From assembly GCA_002403455.1 (NCBI GenBank), contig DHHV01000103.1, positions 1 to 17,324 of the forward strand: a DNA stretch of 17,324 nucleotides, written 5' to 3'. Positions 1-6,752 of the stretch are shown here, piece by piece. Each line of letters opens with the position of its first letter. The first letter of the stretch is position 1. The position numbers were made by a program, and so were the translations under genes. The notes under the pieces are model-generated. The model made no database searches and had not been told where the DNA came from. It was given only the letters and a program-made list of their open reading frames with translations. This DNA is from Hyphomonadaceae bacterium UBA4763 (lineage in GTDB: Bacteria; Pseudomonadota; Alphaproteobacteria; Caulobacterales; Aquidulcibacteraceae).

Positions 1-151
1 CGGCGTCTCCTGGCAGATCGTGCCAAAGCGGCTGCCGGAGATGTTCGCCGCGCCCGACCGGGCGGCGGCTGGCCGGGCCATGGAAGCGATGAAAAAGATG
101 GTTAAGCTCGACATCGCGGTCTTGGAAGCCGCCTTCGACGGGCGCGATTGA
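1..151 (+). CDS. VOC/PhnB-like protein, C-terminal fragment
   Basis: Only the last 49 codons are in the window; the gene begins to the left. The visible residues read GVSWQIVPKRLPEMF, then an Ala-rich helix with AMEAMKKMVKLDIAVLEAA. This matches the C-terminal end of the PhnB / 3-demethylubiquinone-9 3-methyltransferase-like group of vicinal-oxygen-chelate (glyoxalase fold) proteins, in which a G-x-SWQ-x-VP strand is followed by an M-x-K-M-x-K-x-DI helix. These are usually small cytosolic proteins of uncertain substrate. The stop lies 13 nt before the next ATG, with a strong AGGAAGGAG ribosome-binding site between them, so the two genes are probably co-transcribed. The family call is fairly firm; the substrate is unknown. 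Confidence 0.75.
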   Translation, partial: GVSWQIVPKRLPEMFAAPDRAAAGRAMEAMKKMVKLDIAVLEAAFDGRD

Positions 152-164
152 GGAAGGAGCCCGC

Positions 165-1061
165 ATGACCGTCATTACCCAGGCCCAAAGGCTCACCGAG
201 GTCGAAAGCGACCATGCTTGCGGCGAGCGGCAAACGCAGTGGATCAGCGAGCCGGGCGGTCTCACTCAATTCGGCGCGTTCGTTCAGCTTTTGCCGCCCG
301 GCGCGCGTAGCTCGATCAAACATTGGCACAGCGCCGAGGACGAAATGGTCTATGTGCTGGAGGGCGCGCCGACCTTGATCGAGGGCGAGAGCGCAACGCT
401 GCTTGGCCCGGGCGATGCGGCGACGTTCAAAGCCGGTATCGCGATCGGCCATTGTCTGGAAAACCGCAGCGCGAGGCCAGCGCTCATCCTGGTTGTCGGG
501 ACCCGCGCCGCCATCGACCACATCACGTGCCCCGATCATGATCGGATTTGCGTTCGCGAACGGGCGTTGCCGGCGGACGTCTGGACCGACATGGCGGGGC
601 GCCCCGCCAACAATCCTTATGCCGATCCAATCTCAGCAGGGGAAAAAATGAAAATCATCGTCCAAACCCACATCGCCGCGCCGCTCGCGCAGGTCTGGCG
701 CGCCTATACGATGCCGGCCGACATCATGGCCTGGAACGCGGCGTCCGATGATTGGCATACGACCGCCGCCAGCGTTGATTTGCGCGAAGGCGGGACGTTT
801 TCCGCGCGGATAGAAGCCAAGGACGGCAGCTTCGGCTTTGATTTCGCTGGGACCTACACGAAAATCGCGCCCGAGACGCTGATCGAATATACGTTCGCCG
901 ACCGCGAGGCGCGGGTCGAATTTGGCGGTGGCGATGGCGCCGTGACGGTGGTCATCACGTTTGACGCCGAACAAACCCATTCCATCGAGCAACAGCGCGA
1001 TGGCTGGCAAGCGATCCTCGACCGGTTCAAGGGGCATGTGGAAGCTTTGGGTCATGGATGA
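165..1061 (+). CDS. Cupin-SRPBCC (AHSA1-like) two-domain fusion protein
   Basis: 298 residues. The start at 165 is preceded by AGGAAGGAG at good spacing. Residues 1-150 are a cupin domain: H53-W-H55-x4-E60 gives the metal-binding motif 1, followed by GPGD and a motif 2 region with H96. Residues 162-298 are an SRPBCC/START-like domain of the AHSA1 type, opening MKIIVQTHIAAPLAQVW and continuing with AYTMPADIMAWN, DLREGG, GFDFAGTY and a C-terminal GWQAILDRFKGHVE helix. Both families are normally encoded as separate small proteins. At the seam, codon 162 is an ATG (648-650) preceded by AGGGGA at 638-643, so the second domain could also be translated alone. Cupins often bind metal and act as sugar-binding, isomerase or sensor domains, while SRPBCC domains bind hydrophobic ligands. 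The joint function is unknown. The gene follows a VOC-type gene, and such small stress or ligand-binding proteins often cluster together. Confidence 0.85.
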   Translation: MTVITQAQRLTEVESDHACGERQTQWISEPGGLTQFGAFVQLLPPGARSSIKHWHSAEDEMVYVLEGAPTLIEGESATLLGPGDAATFKAGIAIGHCLENRSARPALILVVGTRAAIDHITCPDHDRICVRERALPADVWTDMAGRPANNPYADPISAGEKMKIIVQTHIAAPLAQVWRAYTMPADIMAWNAASDDWHTTAASVDLREGGTFSARIEAKDGSFGFDFAGTYTKIAPETLIEYTFADREARVEFGGGDGAVTVVITFDAEQTHSIEQQRDGWQAILDRFKGHVEALGHG

Positions 1062-1072
1062 TAAGCGGCTTT

Positions 1073-1101
1073 GATATCGTCGTTTTAAAACCGCCGATAT
1101 C
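1073..1101. repeat. Imperfect inverted repeat after the cupin-SRPBCC gene
   Basis: GATATCG (1073-1079) is mirrored by CGATATC (1095-1101), and further pairing runs inward with two mismatches toward a TTTTAAAA centre near 1087. It lies 11 nt after the stop codon. No T-run follows, so it is not a standard intrinsic terminator. It could be a weak terminator, an mRNA 3' stabiliser or an operator. Confidence 0.4.
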
Positions 1102-1200
1102 CCCTCGCGGCTGATCTGGGTGAGCAACTGTGCCTGCAAAGATTGTCAGAGGGCAGCGCGCTCGCGACCAGCGTGTTCAATCATCACGCTGTGGATCGAG

Positions 1201-1241
1201 TTGACATTTTTGACAAAGTTGACATCATTGCAGTGTACTCT
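1201..1241 (+). promoter_or_regulatory. Putative toxin-antitoxin promoter/operator with three TTGACA repeats
   Basis: TTGACA occurs at 1201-1206, 1210-1215 and 1219-1224, exactly 9 bp apart. The middle copy is 18 bp from TGTACT (1234-1239), which matches 4 of 6 bases of TATAAT, so it is the best -35 candidate. This would start transcription near 1246, about 30 nt before the antitoxin ATG at 1276. The 9-bp direct repeat could also be the operator for antitoxin autorepression, as is usual for Xre-type antitoxins. Both the promoter and the operator are inferred from sequence alone. Confidence 0.5.
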
Positions 1242-1275
1242 GTTCAAGTTGGTTTGCGCCCCAGCGCGAGATGCA

Positions 1276-2007
1276 ATGACAATTGGCATTAGTGGACGCG
1301 CTGGCGACCGATCAGCGTCAGTCGTCAAGAAAGATGGCGGAAAACGCGGGACGGTGAATGAGAAAAGCTCCCGCAAGCGCCTAGACCGCGTTCGCATCGG
1401 CGCGCGCATGGCTGATGAATTGCTGTCGCGCTCGAGCACCGACCTCCTCGTAATGCGTTTTGTCGTCAACGATCAAAAACGCGGCGAAAAAACGAAACAG
1501 TCGAACATCATCGGCCGATTTATTGAAAATGGCGAGACAAACGAGATCGTCCTTGAATCGATTGGCGTTGACCAGATGACGGCGGTAGAGGCCGATGCAT
1601 TTGCGCCGGATGCAAAGGCAAGAGCCTTGCTGCGCGGCGTCATGCAGGCCAAACAAGATTTGATAGCGGCAGGCGGCGCCTTTTCGATGGACGAGGTGTG
1701 CGCGTTGCTGGGCGACATTTCGCGCCAAGCGGTGCATAAAAAGGTTCAAGCCGGCGCGCTGCTTGCGGTCCGGGGGCCGCACGGCCGCACCGTTTTCCCA
1801 ACGTTTCAGTTCACCTCATCAGGCCCTATCGCCGGGCTTAGCCGTCTTTCAGAGGCGTTCGAGTCGACAAATCCGTGGATGTTGCTCAATTTTCTGGTTC
1901 ATCCGGATGATCGATTGGGCGATCGGCGACCGATCGATGTGCTGAAGGAAGGCGATGTCGACGCAGTTGTGGCCGCAGCGCGCAGCTTAGGCCAGCAAGG
2001 CGATTGA
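1276..2007 (+). CDS. RES-associated antitoxin (Xre/MbcA/ParS-like, DUF2384-type C-terminus)
   Basis: 243 residues from ATG 1276. The frame stays open upstream to 1120, but that stretch contains the promoter-like repeats, so 1276 is preferred; GTG 1354 is an alternative. The first 80 or so residues are basic and of unrecognised type. A helix-turn-helix-like segment follows (FSMDEVCALLGDISRQAVHK, then KVQAGALLAV and GRTVFPTFQF). The C-terminus, NPWMLLNFLVHPDDRLGDR followed by PIDVLKEGDVDAVVAAARSLG, is the toxin-binding domain typical of antitoxins paired with RES toxins. The RES gene follows immediately with overlapping codons. The expected role is to neutralise the toxin and repress its own promoter. 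The family call rests on the C-terminal motif plus the neighbour. Confidence 0.82.
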   Translation: MTIGISGRAGDRSASVVKKDGGKRGTVNEKSSRKRLDRVRIGARMADELLSRSSTDLLVMRFVVNDQKRGEKTKQSNIIGRFIENGETNEIVLESIGVDQMTAVEADAFAPDAKARALLRGVMQAKQDLIAAGGAFSMDEVCALLGDISRQAVHKKVQAGALLAVRGPHGRTVFPTFQFTSSGPIAGLSRLSEAFESTNPWMLLNFLVHPDDRLGDRRPIDVLKEGDVDAVVAAARSLGQQGD

Positions 2008-2588
2008 CGGCGCCGTCACCGCCCCAAAATCTCAGCGCGCGCAGCCCGGTGGTTTTCGACCTCGCCCCCGATGACCAATTGTTTCGTTTTTATCGTCAGG
2101 GGTTTGCGCCGATTTATTTTGACCGCAGCAAGTCTGGGCGACTCAATGCGCCAAATGGCGAATTCGGCGTGCTCTACGCGGCTGTAACGCGGGCGGGCGC
2201 GTTTGCGGAAACCTTTTTGCGTCGTGCCGGCGCGACGCTGATTGCCGCCGACTTCATCGCCGCGCGCGGCTTGGCAACGCTGCGCATCTTGCAACCATTG
2301 AAGCTGGCGCAGATGTTTGGCAACGGACTTGCGAAGATCGGGGCAACAGCCGAGGTCACCCATAGTTCAGCGCCATATGACGTCCCACAAGATTGGGCGT
2401 TACAATTGCACGCGCACCCGGGCTCGTTCGATGGCATTGCTTACCGCGCGCGCCATAACGATTCAGAAATCTGCGTAGCGCTGTTCGATCGCGCTGAAGC
2501 GAAAATCGTGGAAGTCGAGCGTCAAACCGATTTGGATCATGACTGGTTCTACGATCTGGCCGATGTTCACGGCGTTGGCGTAGCCTGA
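2004..2588 (+). CDS. RES-domain toxin (NAD+-degrading family)
   Basis: 194 residues if translation starts at TTG 2004, which overlaps the antitoxin stop (TTGA). GTG 2049 is the next in-frame choice. No strong ribosome-binding site is visible, so translational coupling is likely. Core RES features are present: LFRF (R28), SGRLNAPNGEFGVLYAA (R46, Y58), AFAETFLR (E69), and near the C-terminus GIAYRARHND followed by VALFDRA. Characterised members (MbcT, ParT, Xre-RES toxins) destroy or modify NAD+ and arrest growth. From memory of the family, the last motif usually reads YRSRH, and its Ser is one of the residues that give RES its name; here it is Ala149. The protein may be a natural variant or attenuated. 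The toxin assignment is firm on domain and context; activity is uncertain. Confidence 0.85.
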   Translation: MTAPSPPQNLSARSPVVFDLAPDDQLFRFYRQGFAPIYFDRSKSGRLNAPNGEFGVLYAAVTRAGAFAETFLRRAGATLIAADFIAARGLATLRILQPLKLAQMFGNGLAKIGATAEVTHSSAPYDVPQDWALQLHAHPGSFDGIAYRARHNDSEICVALFDRAEAKIVEVERQTDLDHDWFYDLADVHGVGVA

Positions 2589-2701
2589 AATGGTGGTGGC
2601 AATTCTATCTCCGGATCGATTTTCCGCAGCCTTAACCAAGGCGCAACCGGCTTATGGCACTGTAATGCGCGGGCACGGTGGACGCTCGATAAAGGTTTTG
2701 C

Positions 2702-3661
2702 ATGCGCGTCTCCGCGGATATGGCGAACGCCGGTCCATTCAGCCCGGCGCGGGATTTGCAAGCGCGGTTGGACGCGGCGCTTGGCCCACAAAGCGCGGAG
2801 CGAAACGATACCGCCTCCGATCTCGCCGAACCGACCGCTGCTGAGTTCGAGGCGATCGCGGCGCATCTGGCGCGCGCCGCCGGCATTCGCCTCGAAGCCC
2901 ACAAAAAGCAATTGGTGTTGACGCGGCTCAGCCCGCGCTTGCGCGACTTGGGGATGTCGAGCTTTGCCGCCTATTGCGCCTTGCTGGAGAGCCCCGACGG
3001 AGGGGACGAAATTCCGTTCATGGTCAACCGGTTGACCACCAATCTGACCAAGTTCTTTCGCGAGCCGCATCATTTCGAGGACCTGGCGCGCCGGCTCGAG
3101 CAGCGGCTCGCAGTCCAACCGCGCGCGCGCCTGCGGATCTGGTCGGCTGGGTGTTCGACGGGTCAAGAGCCCTATTCGATCGCGATGGTGCTGGCGGCGG
3201 CGACGCGGCGCGCCGGGCCTGGCGATCGGCTGGTGCTGGCGACCGACATCGACAGCGAGGTGTTGGCGCGCGCCGAGGCCGCTCTTTACGCCGAGGCCGA
3301 TCGGCGCGCTGCGCCGCCGGCCATGCGCGGCTATTTTGGCGCGCCCGATGCGCAAGGGCGCTGCCGCATCGCGCCAGAGGTGGCCAAATTGGTCCGCTTC
3401 AAGCCGCTCAATTTGTTGGAAGATTGGCCGATGCGCGGGCGGTTTGAGGCGATTTTCTTTCGCAATGTCGCCATTTATTTCCCGATCGACGTTCAGCAAC
3501 AGCTTTACGGCCAGATGGCGCACCTGCTGGCGCCGGGCGGGGTGCTCTATCTTGGCCATTCCGAAAGCATTCGCGGCGCAAGCCTGGGCTTGGAGACGCT
3601 CGGCCAGACCATGTTTCGCAAGCCGTCCGCTGGCGGCGTTGATTGCTGGAGCGGAGCATGA
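2702..3661 (+). CDS. cheR: Chemotaxis protein methyltransferase CheR
   Basis: 319 residues; ATG 2702 has AAAGG 6 nt upstream. CheR uses S-adenosylmethionine to methylate glutamates on chemoreceptors during adaptation. Residues 1-45 are a low-complexity extension. The all-alpha N-terminal domain follows (EFEAIAAHLARAAGIRLEAH to MVNRLTTNLTKFFREPHHFE). The catalytic Rossmann domain carries WSAGCSTGQEPYSIAM (SAM motif I), LATDIDSEVL, RFKPLNLLE, FFRNVAIYF (normally FCRNVxIYF) and LGHSES. The length is somewhat above the usual 270-290 because of the N-terminal extension. The stop overlaps the cheB start by 4 nt (ATGA), so the genes are an operon. No pentapeptide tether is seen at the C-terminus. 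Confidence 0.95.
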   Translation: MRVSADMANAGPFSPARDLQARLDAALGPQSAERNDTASDLAEPTAAEFEAIAAHLARAAGIRLEAHKKQLVLTRLSPRLRDLGMSSFAAYCALLESPDGGDEIPFMVNRLTTNLTKFFREPHHFEDLARRLEQRLAVQPRARLRIWSAGCSTGQEPYSIAMVLAAATRRAGPGDRLVLATDIDSEVLARAEAALYAEADRRAAPPAMRGYFGAPDAQGRCRIAPEVAKLVRFKPLNLLEDWPMRGRFEAIFFRNVAIYFPIDVQQQLYGQMAHLLAPGGVLYLGHSESIRGASLGLETLGQTMFRKPSAGGVDCWSGA

Positions 3662-4731
3662 ATTCAAAGCCGATCCGGGTGCTCGTCGTTGATGATTCGG
3701 CCTTTATGCGGGCGAGCTTGGCGCGGGCGCTGCAGGCCGATGGCGATATCGTGGTCGTCGAGACCGCGCCTGATCCGCTCGCCGCGCGCGAAGCGATCAA
3801 AGTTCATCAGCCTGATGTGCTGACGCTCGACGTTGAAATGCCGAAAATGGACGGGCTGGAGTTTTTGGAACGGCTGATGCGGCTGCGGCCGATGCCGGTC
3901 GTAATGGTTTCGACGCTGACGGCGCAAGGCGCCGATGTCAGTCTGGCGGCGCTGGAGCTCGGCGCGGTCGATGTGATCGCCAAGCCGACCAATGCCGATT
4001 TCGAGGGGTTTGGCGCGGTGCTGCGCGAGAAAATTCGCGCCGCGGCGGCCGCGCGGCTTTGCGTCGGGGCTTGTCGGGCGCCGTTGGCGATGCCAACGCG
4101 CCGACCAAGCGCCGATGGCGCGGCGCTGATCGCGATCGCCGCTTCGACCGGCGGGGGCGACGCCATTACCCGGTTGTTGCGGGCGCTGCCAACGCCATTG
4201 CCGCCGATCGTGATCGCCCAGCATATGCCGATGGGCTTTACCGAGCGCTTTGCGCGCCGGCTCGACGGGCAATTGGCGGCCGAGGTGACGGAAGCGCAAG
4301 ACGGCATGGCGCTGCGGCCCGGCCAGATCGTGATCGGCCAAGGCAATGCGCATGTGGAGGTCGAAAAAGATCGGCGCGGCGGCTGGCGGGTCCGCGTGCT
4401 AGCCGATGACGGCGCGAGCCTGTTCAAACCCAGCGCGGACCGCTTGTTTAGCTCCTGCGCCGAGGCGGTGGGCGCGCGGGCGATCGGCGTTATATTAACA
4501 GGGCTCGGCGCGGATGGGGCGATCGGGCTCAAGCGCTTGCGCGATTTGGGCGCTGCAACCTTTGGCGAAAGCGCCGCGAGCGCCGTGATCTACGGCATGC
4601 CGCGCGCAGCCAAGGAAGCTGGCGCCGTGGGCGTTGAGGCGCCTCTCGGTCGGCTCGCGGATTTGTTGCTTGAAGCGCTCGATGGGGCCGCGCATGGCGC
4701 TGTCGAGCAAAAATCTCCTGTCACTACTTGA
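3658..4731 (+). CDS. cheB: Chemotaxis protein-glutamate methylesterase/glutaminase CheB
   Basis: 357 residues from ATG 3658, which sits in the ATGA overlap with cheR and has GGAGCGGA just upstream. CheB removes receptor methyl groups and deamidates glutamines when phosphorylated. The receiver domain (about 1-125) has acidic D12/D13, phospho-acceptor D58 in LTLDVEMPKMDG, and K109 in AKPT. A linker of about 28 residues leads to the esterase domain with the catalytic triad S163 (IAASTGG), H189 (AQHMP) and D286 (LTGLGADG), spaced as in enterobacterial CheB. No damage is seen. Its stop overlaps the cheY start by one base. Confidence 0.97.
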   Translation: MNSKPIRVLVVDDSAFMRASLARALQADGDIVVVETAPDPLAAREAIKVHQPDVLTLDVEMPKMDGLEFLERLMRLRPMPVVMVSTLTAQGADVSLAALELGAVDVIAKPTNADFEGFGAVLREKIRAAAAARLCVGACRAPLAMPTRRPSADGAALIAIAASTGGGDAITRLLRALPTPLPPIVIAQHMPMGFTERFARRLDGQLAAEVTEAQDGMALRPGQIVIGQGNAHVEVEKDRRGGWRVRVLADDGASLFKPSADRLFSSCAEAVGARAIGVILTGLGADGAIGLKRLRDLGAATFGESAASAVIYGMPRAAKEAGAVGVEAPLGRLADLLLEALDGAAHGAVEQKSPVTT

Positions 4732-5135
4732 TGAGCGTTGGCCAGATGAAACCGAAAGACCTGACCATTCTTGTCGTCGATGACCAACAAAGCATGCGCG
4801 GCCTGACCCGCTATGCGTTGCAACAGATCGGGATCGGCAAAATTCTGGAGGCGAAAAGCGGGCGCGACGCTTTTACCGTGCTGGAGCAAAGCGACGTCCA
4901 TGCCGTATTGTCCGACTGGAACATGGAGGACATTGATGGCCTGACGCTGTTAAAGGTTGTGCGCAAACATCCGCGCTTTGCCAAGATGCCGTTCGTCATG
5001 CTGACAGGGCAAAGCGACCGCGAGAATGTGCAACAAGCCGCGGCGGCCGGGGTGTCGGGCTATCTTGTCAAGCCGTTCGACGTCGCCAGCTTGAAAAAGC
5101 GGCTTGAGCAGATCTTCGGGCCGCTGGCGCAATAG
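4731..5135 (+). CDS. cheY: Single-domain response regulator CheY
   Basis: 134 residues from ATG 4731, which overlaps the cheB stop (TGATGA); ATG 4746 is an equally possible start. It is a stand-alone receiver domain with ILVVDDQQSMR (acidic pair), VLSDWNMEDIDG (phospho-Asp in the SDWNM context typical of CheY), FVMLTGQS (switch Thr) and YLVKPFD (conserved Lys). The SDWNM motif favours flagellar-motor CheY over generic single-domain regulators. Phosphate would come from a CheA kinase encoded elsewhere, since none is visible here. It is the last gene of the che operon; no clear intrinsic terminator is seen in the 27 bp before the convergent methyltransferase gene. Confidence 0.9.
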   Translation: MSVGQMKPKDLTILVVDDQQSMRGLTRYALQQIGIGKILEAKSGRDAFTVLEQSDVHAVLSDWNMEDIDGLTLLKVVRKHPRFAKMPFVMLTGQSDRENVQQAAAAGVSGYLVKPFDVASLKKRLEQIFGPLAQ

Positions 5136-5162
5136 AGCTGCCTGGACCAAAGGTTGTGCGCC

Positions 5163-6244
5163 TCAACGACACACCGCGATATTCTGATAGCGAGAAACTA
5201 CGCCGACATGTACGGCAGCTAAATCGAATTGCTCTGAAAACAAAGCGCGCGCAAAATCATCAGTCATGTAAGTTTGTCGATAATAAGTATCATCGCCAAC
5301 CAATCCATCAAGTTCTGGCGCCTTCAAGTCTGCGTTGAATCCACTTTGTAGAACTTTATCAATAAATGTAGGCGTGCGTCCGCAAAAAGTTGCAAGGCTG
5401 AAAAGTCCATGAAACGACAATAGCGCTATTCCGCCTGGGCGTAATAGGCGACGAATTTCTTTAATCCAAGCTTTTGCTGTATCTAATTTTAGATGCGTAA
5501 ATACGCTGTTGGCCAACACAAGATCAAATGATTGATCTGGCATGGCCAAAGGCGGCTCTAACGGGCCGACAAAAAACTATTCGGCGAAATGTTATTGGAC
5601 GACCACGCAATATTGTCGGCATCTATATCTACACCGACGACTCGGTTTCGTCCGTTCGGTAGCTCTAAGAAATGCCGGGTTAAGCGCGCGCACCCGCAGC
5701 CCCAATCCAAGATTTTCACTGTCGGGTCGTTGACTTCAACACCATGTTGCCGCGCCAGAATAGAGAATCGTAAAAAGTCAGTTCGCCCATTATTGACATA
5801 ATTATAAGCTGTGGCGCCTTTCCCAGAAACCCGCTCTATCGAAACAATAGGCGGCAGTGGCGCGAGTTGCTCTAAATCGGGGTAAATCGCAAAAACACGC
5901 GGCGAGTCGTCACTCGGGTCCCTCGCAATAATGTCGATTGTGTGATGTGGCGCATGCGTCAAAGAGGCGTGTTTTGCGGGAACGCGAATTTGCACAAATC
6001 GCCGGTTTTGATGCGGAACAAACCAAAAGCGGTGATCCTGTTCGCTCCAATTCAAATAAGAAATCCACTCGGCCGGAACATTCAACCCATTCCAAGTCAT
6101 CTGTATTTGCCGAGAATTGTCCGGGTTCCGATCCGCAATAATACCGCGAACAAATAAATCACCAGCTGTGTTCCAATGGGTGTCGCGAAAAAAATACAAA
6201 TTCGGCATGGCTGCGATCAAATTGCTGCTCGAAAACTCGTCCAT
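5163..6244 (-). pseudogene. SAM-dependent methyltransferase split by a -1 frameshift
   Basis: Two adjacent reading frames together make one class I methyltransferase of about 360 residues. The 5' part (ATG 6244, AGGGA upstream) carries an N-terminal YFFRDTHWNTAG segment (D21, H23), a probable beta-rich domain (WISYLNWSEQDHRFWF) and SAM motif I ILDWGCGCARLTRHF, then VVGVDID, and stops at 5558-5560. The rest (to 5163) continues PPLAMPDQSFDLVLANSVFT (motif II), LRPGGIALLSFHG (motif III) and a C-terminal cap. Joining needs one extra T in the T6 run (A6 at 5571-5576 on +), or -1 slippage on T-TTT-TTG, which restores FFVGPLEPPLAMPDQ. The region is AT-richer than its neighbours, suggesting transfer. 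It may be a pseudogene, a sequencing indel or a recoded gene. The target is unknown; sugar or polysaccharide modification is plausible. Confidence 0.8.
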
Positions 6245-6699
6245 GATTGCTTCCCTTGCCGCGGTGCTTGTTGGTAACGTCGACAAACTGACAACTTATT
6301 AGTACAGGATTTTGACGATCAGGCTTTTGATATAGTGTCCGTGGAGTTGTTTTATACCGATCGCTTCGAAGTTAAGCGATTCCTACCACTGTCTTCGGTA
6401 GAAAAGCAATGGCGCAGCGTCGTTGTTTTCCGGCGTCTCTTCCAAAAGCTGTTTGCAGTCTTATTCATATTGTCCTGTTGAAAATATTATAAATATAGAA
6501 TAAAAAGCGCAAACCAGTGAATATTAATTTTACGTTTTGATAGGACAATTAAACACAACCTTTGGCTAACATTTTGCTCTTAATCTACTTTCTTGTCGAA
6601 AGCGCCTCCAAAGCCGGAAGCATTTTTTCGCAAATCTTCGTCTTAAGACACAGGGCGGCGATAGCTATCTGTAATTCGCCGACTGGAAAGTCAAAGGTG
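6245..6699. other. AT-rich gene-poor stretch, possibly with decayed coding remnants
   Basis: No intact gene is recognisable. The composition is visibly AT-richer than in flanking genes, for example around 6480-6560. On the minus strand, 6460 down to 6299 reads protein-like segments (DCKQLLEETPENNDAAPLLF and FEAIGIKQLHGHYIKSLIVK) broken by TAG at 6385-6383 and TAA at 6301-6299, in the same frame as the methyltransferase gene that follows. A small hairpin with arms ATCGCTT/AAGCGAT lies at 6360-6380. A short palindrome GATAGCTATC is at 6660-6669. The remnant interpretation is weak. Confidence 0.4.
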
Positions 6700-6717
6700 A
6701 CAAGTCGTTCGACTTGT
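6700..6717. promoter_or_regulatory. Inverted repeat upstream of the MAPEG gene, possible operator
   Basis: Perfect 8-bp arms ACAAGTCG / CGACTTGT are separated by TT, 35 bp before the MAPEG ATG at 6753. The symmetry and position suit a dimeric repressor site or an mRNA 5' hairpin. The regulator is unknown. Confidence 0.4.
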
Positions 6718-6752
6718 TGCATCAGCGGGTCGCCGTGTCAGAAGGAATCCCA

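Noticed and set aside
2632..2638. TTAACCA, a CtrA half-site-like sequence upstream of cheR
   Set aside because: The partner half site is poor (TTTC at the right distance), and single half sites are too common to call.
2655..2669. Sigma-54-like TGGCAC followed by TGC upstream of cheR
   Set aside because: The distance between the GG and GC elements is one base shorter than the strict sigma-54 spacing, so it is probably chance.
2567..3667. A 366-codon open frame on the minus strand opposite cheR
   Set aside because: It is antisense to a clear CheR, Arg/Pro/Ala/Gln-rich as expected from high-GC shadows, and has no family motif.
6360..6380. Hairpin ATCGCTT/AAGCGAT as a terminator
   Set aside because: The stem is AT/GC mixed with a 7-nt loop and no T-run on either side; it was left only as a note in the intergenic entry.
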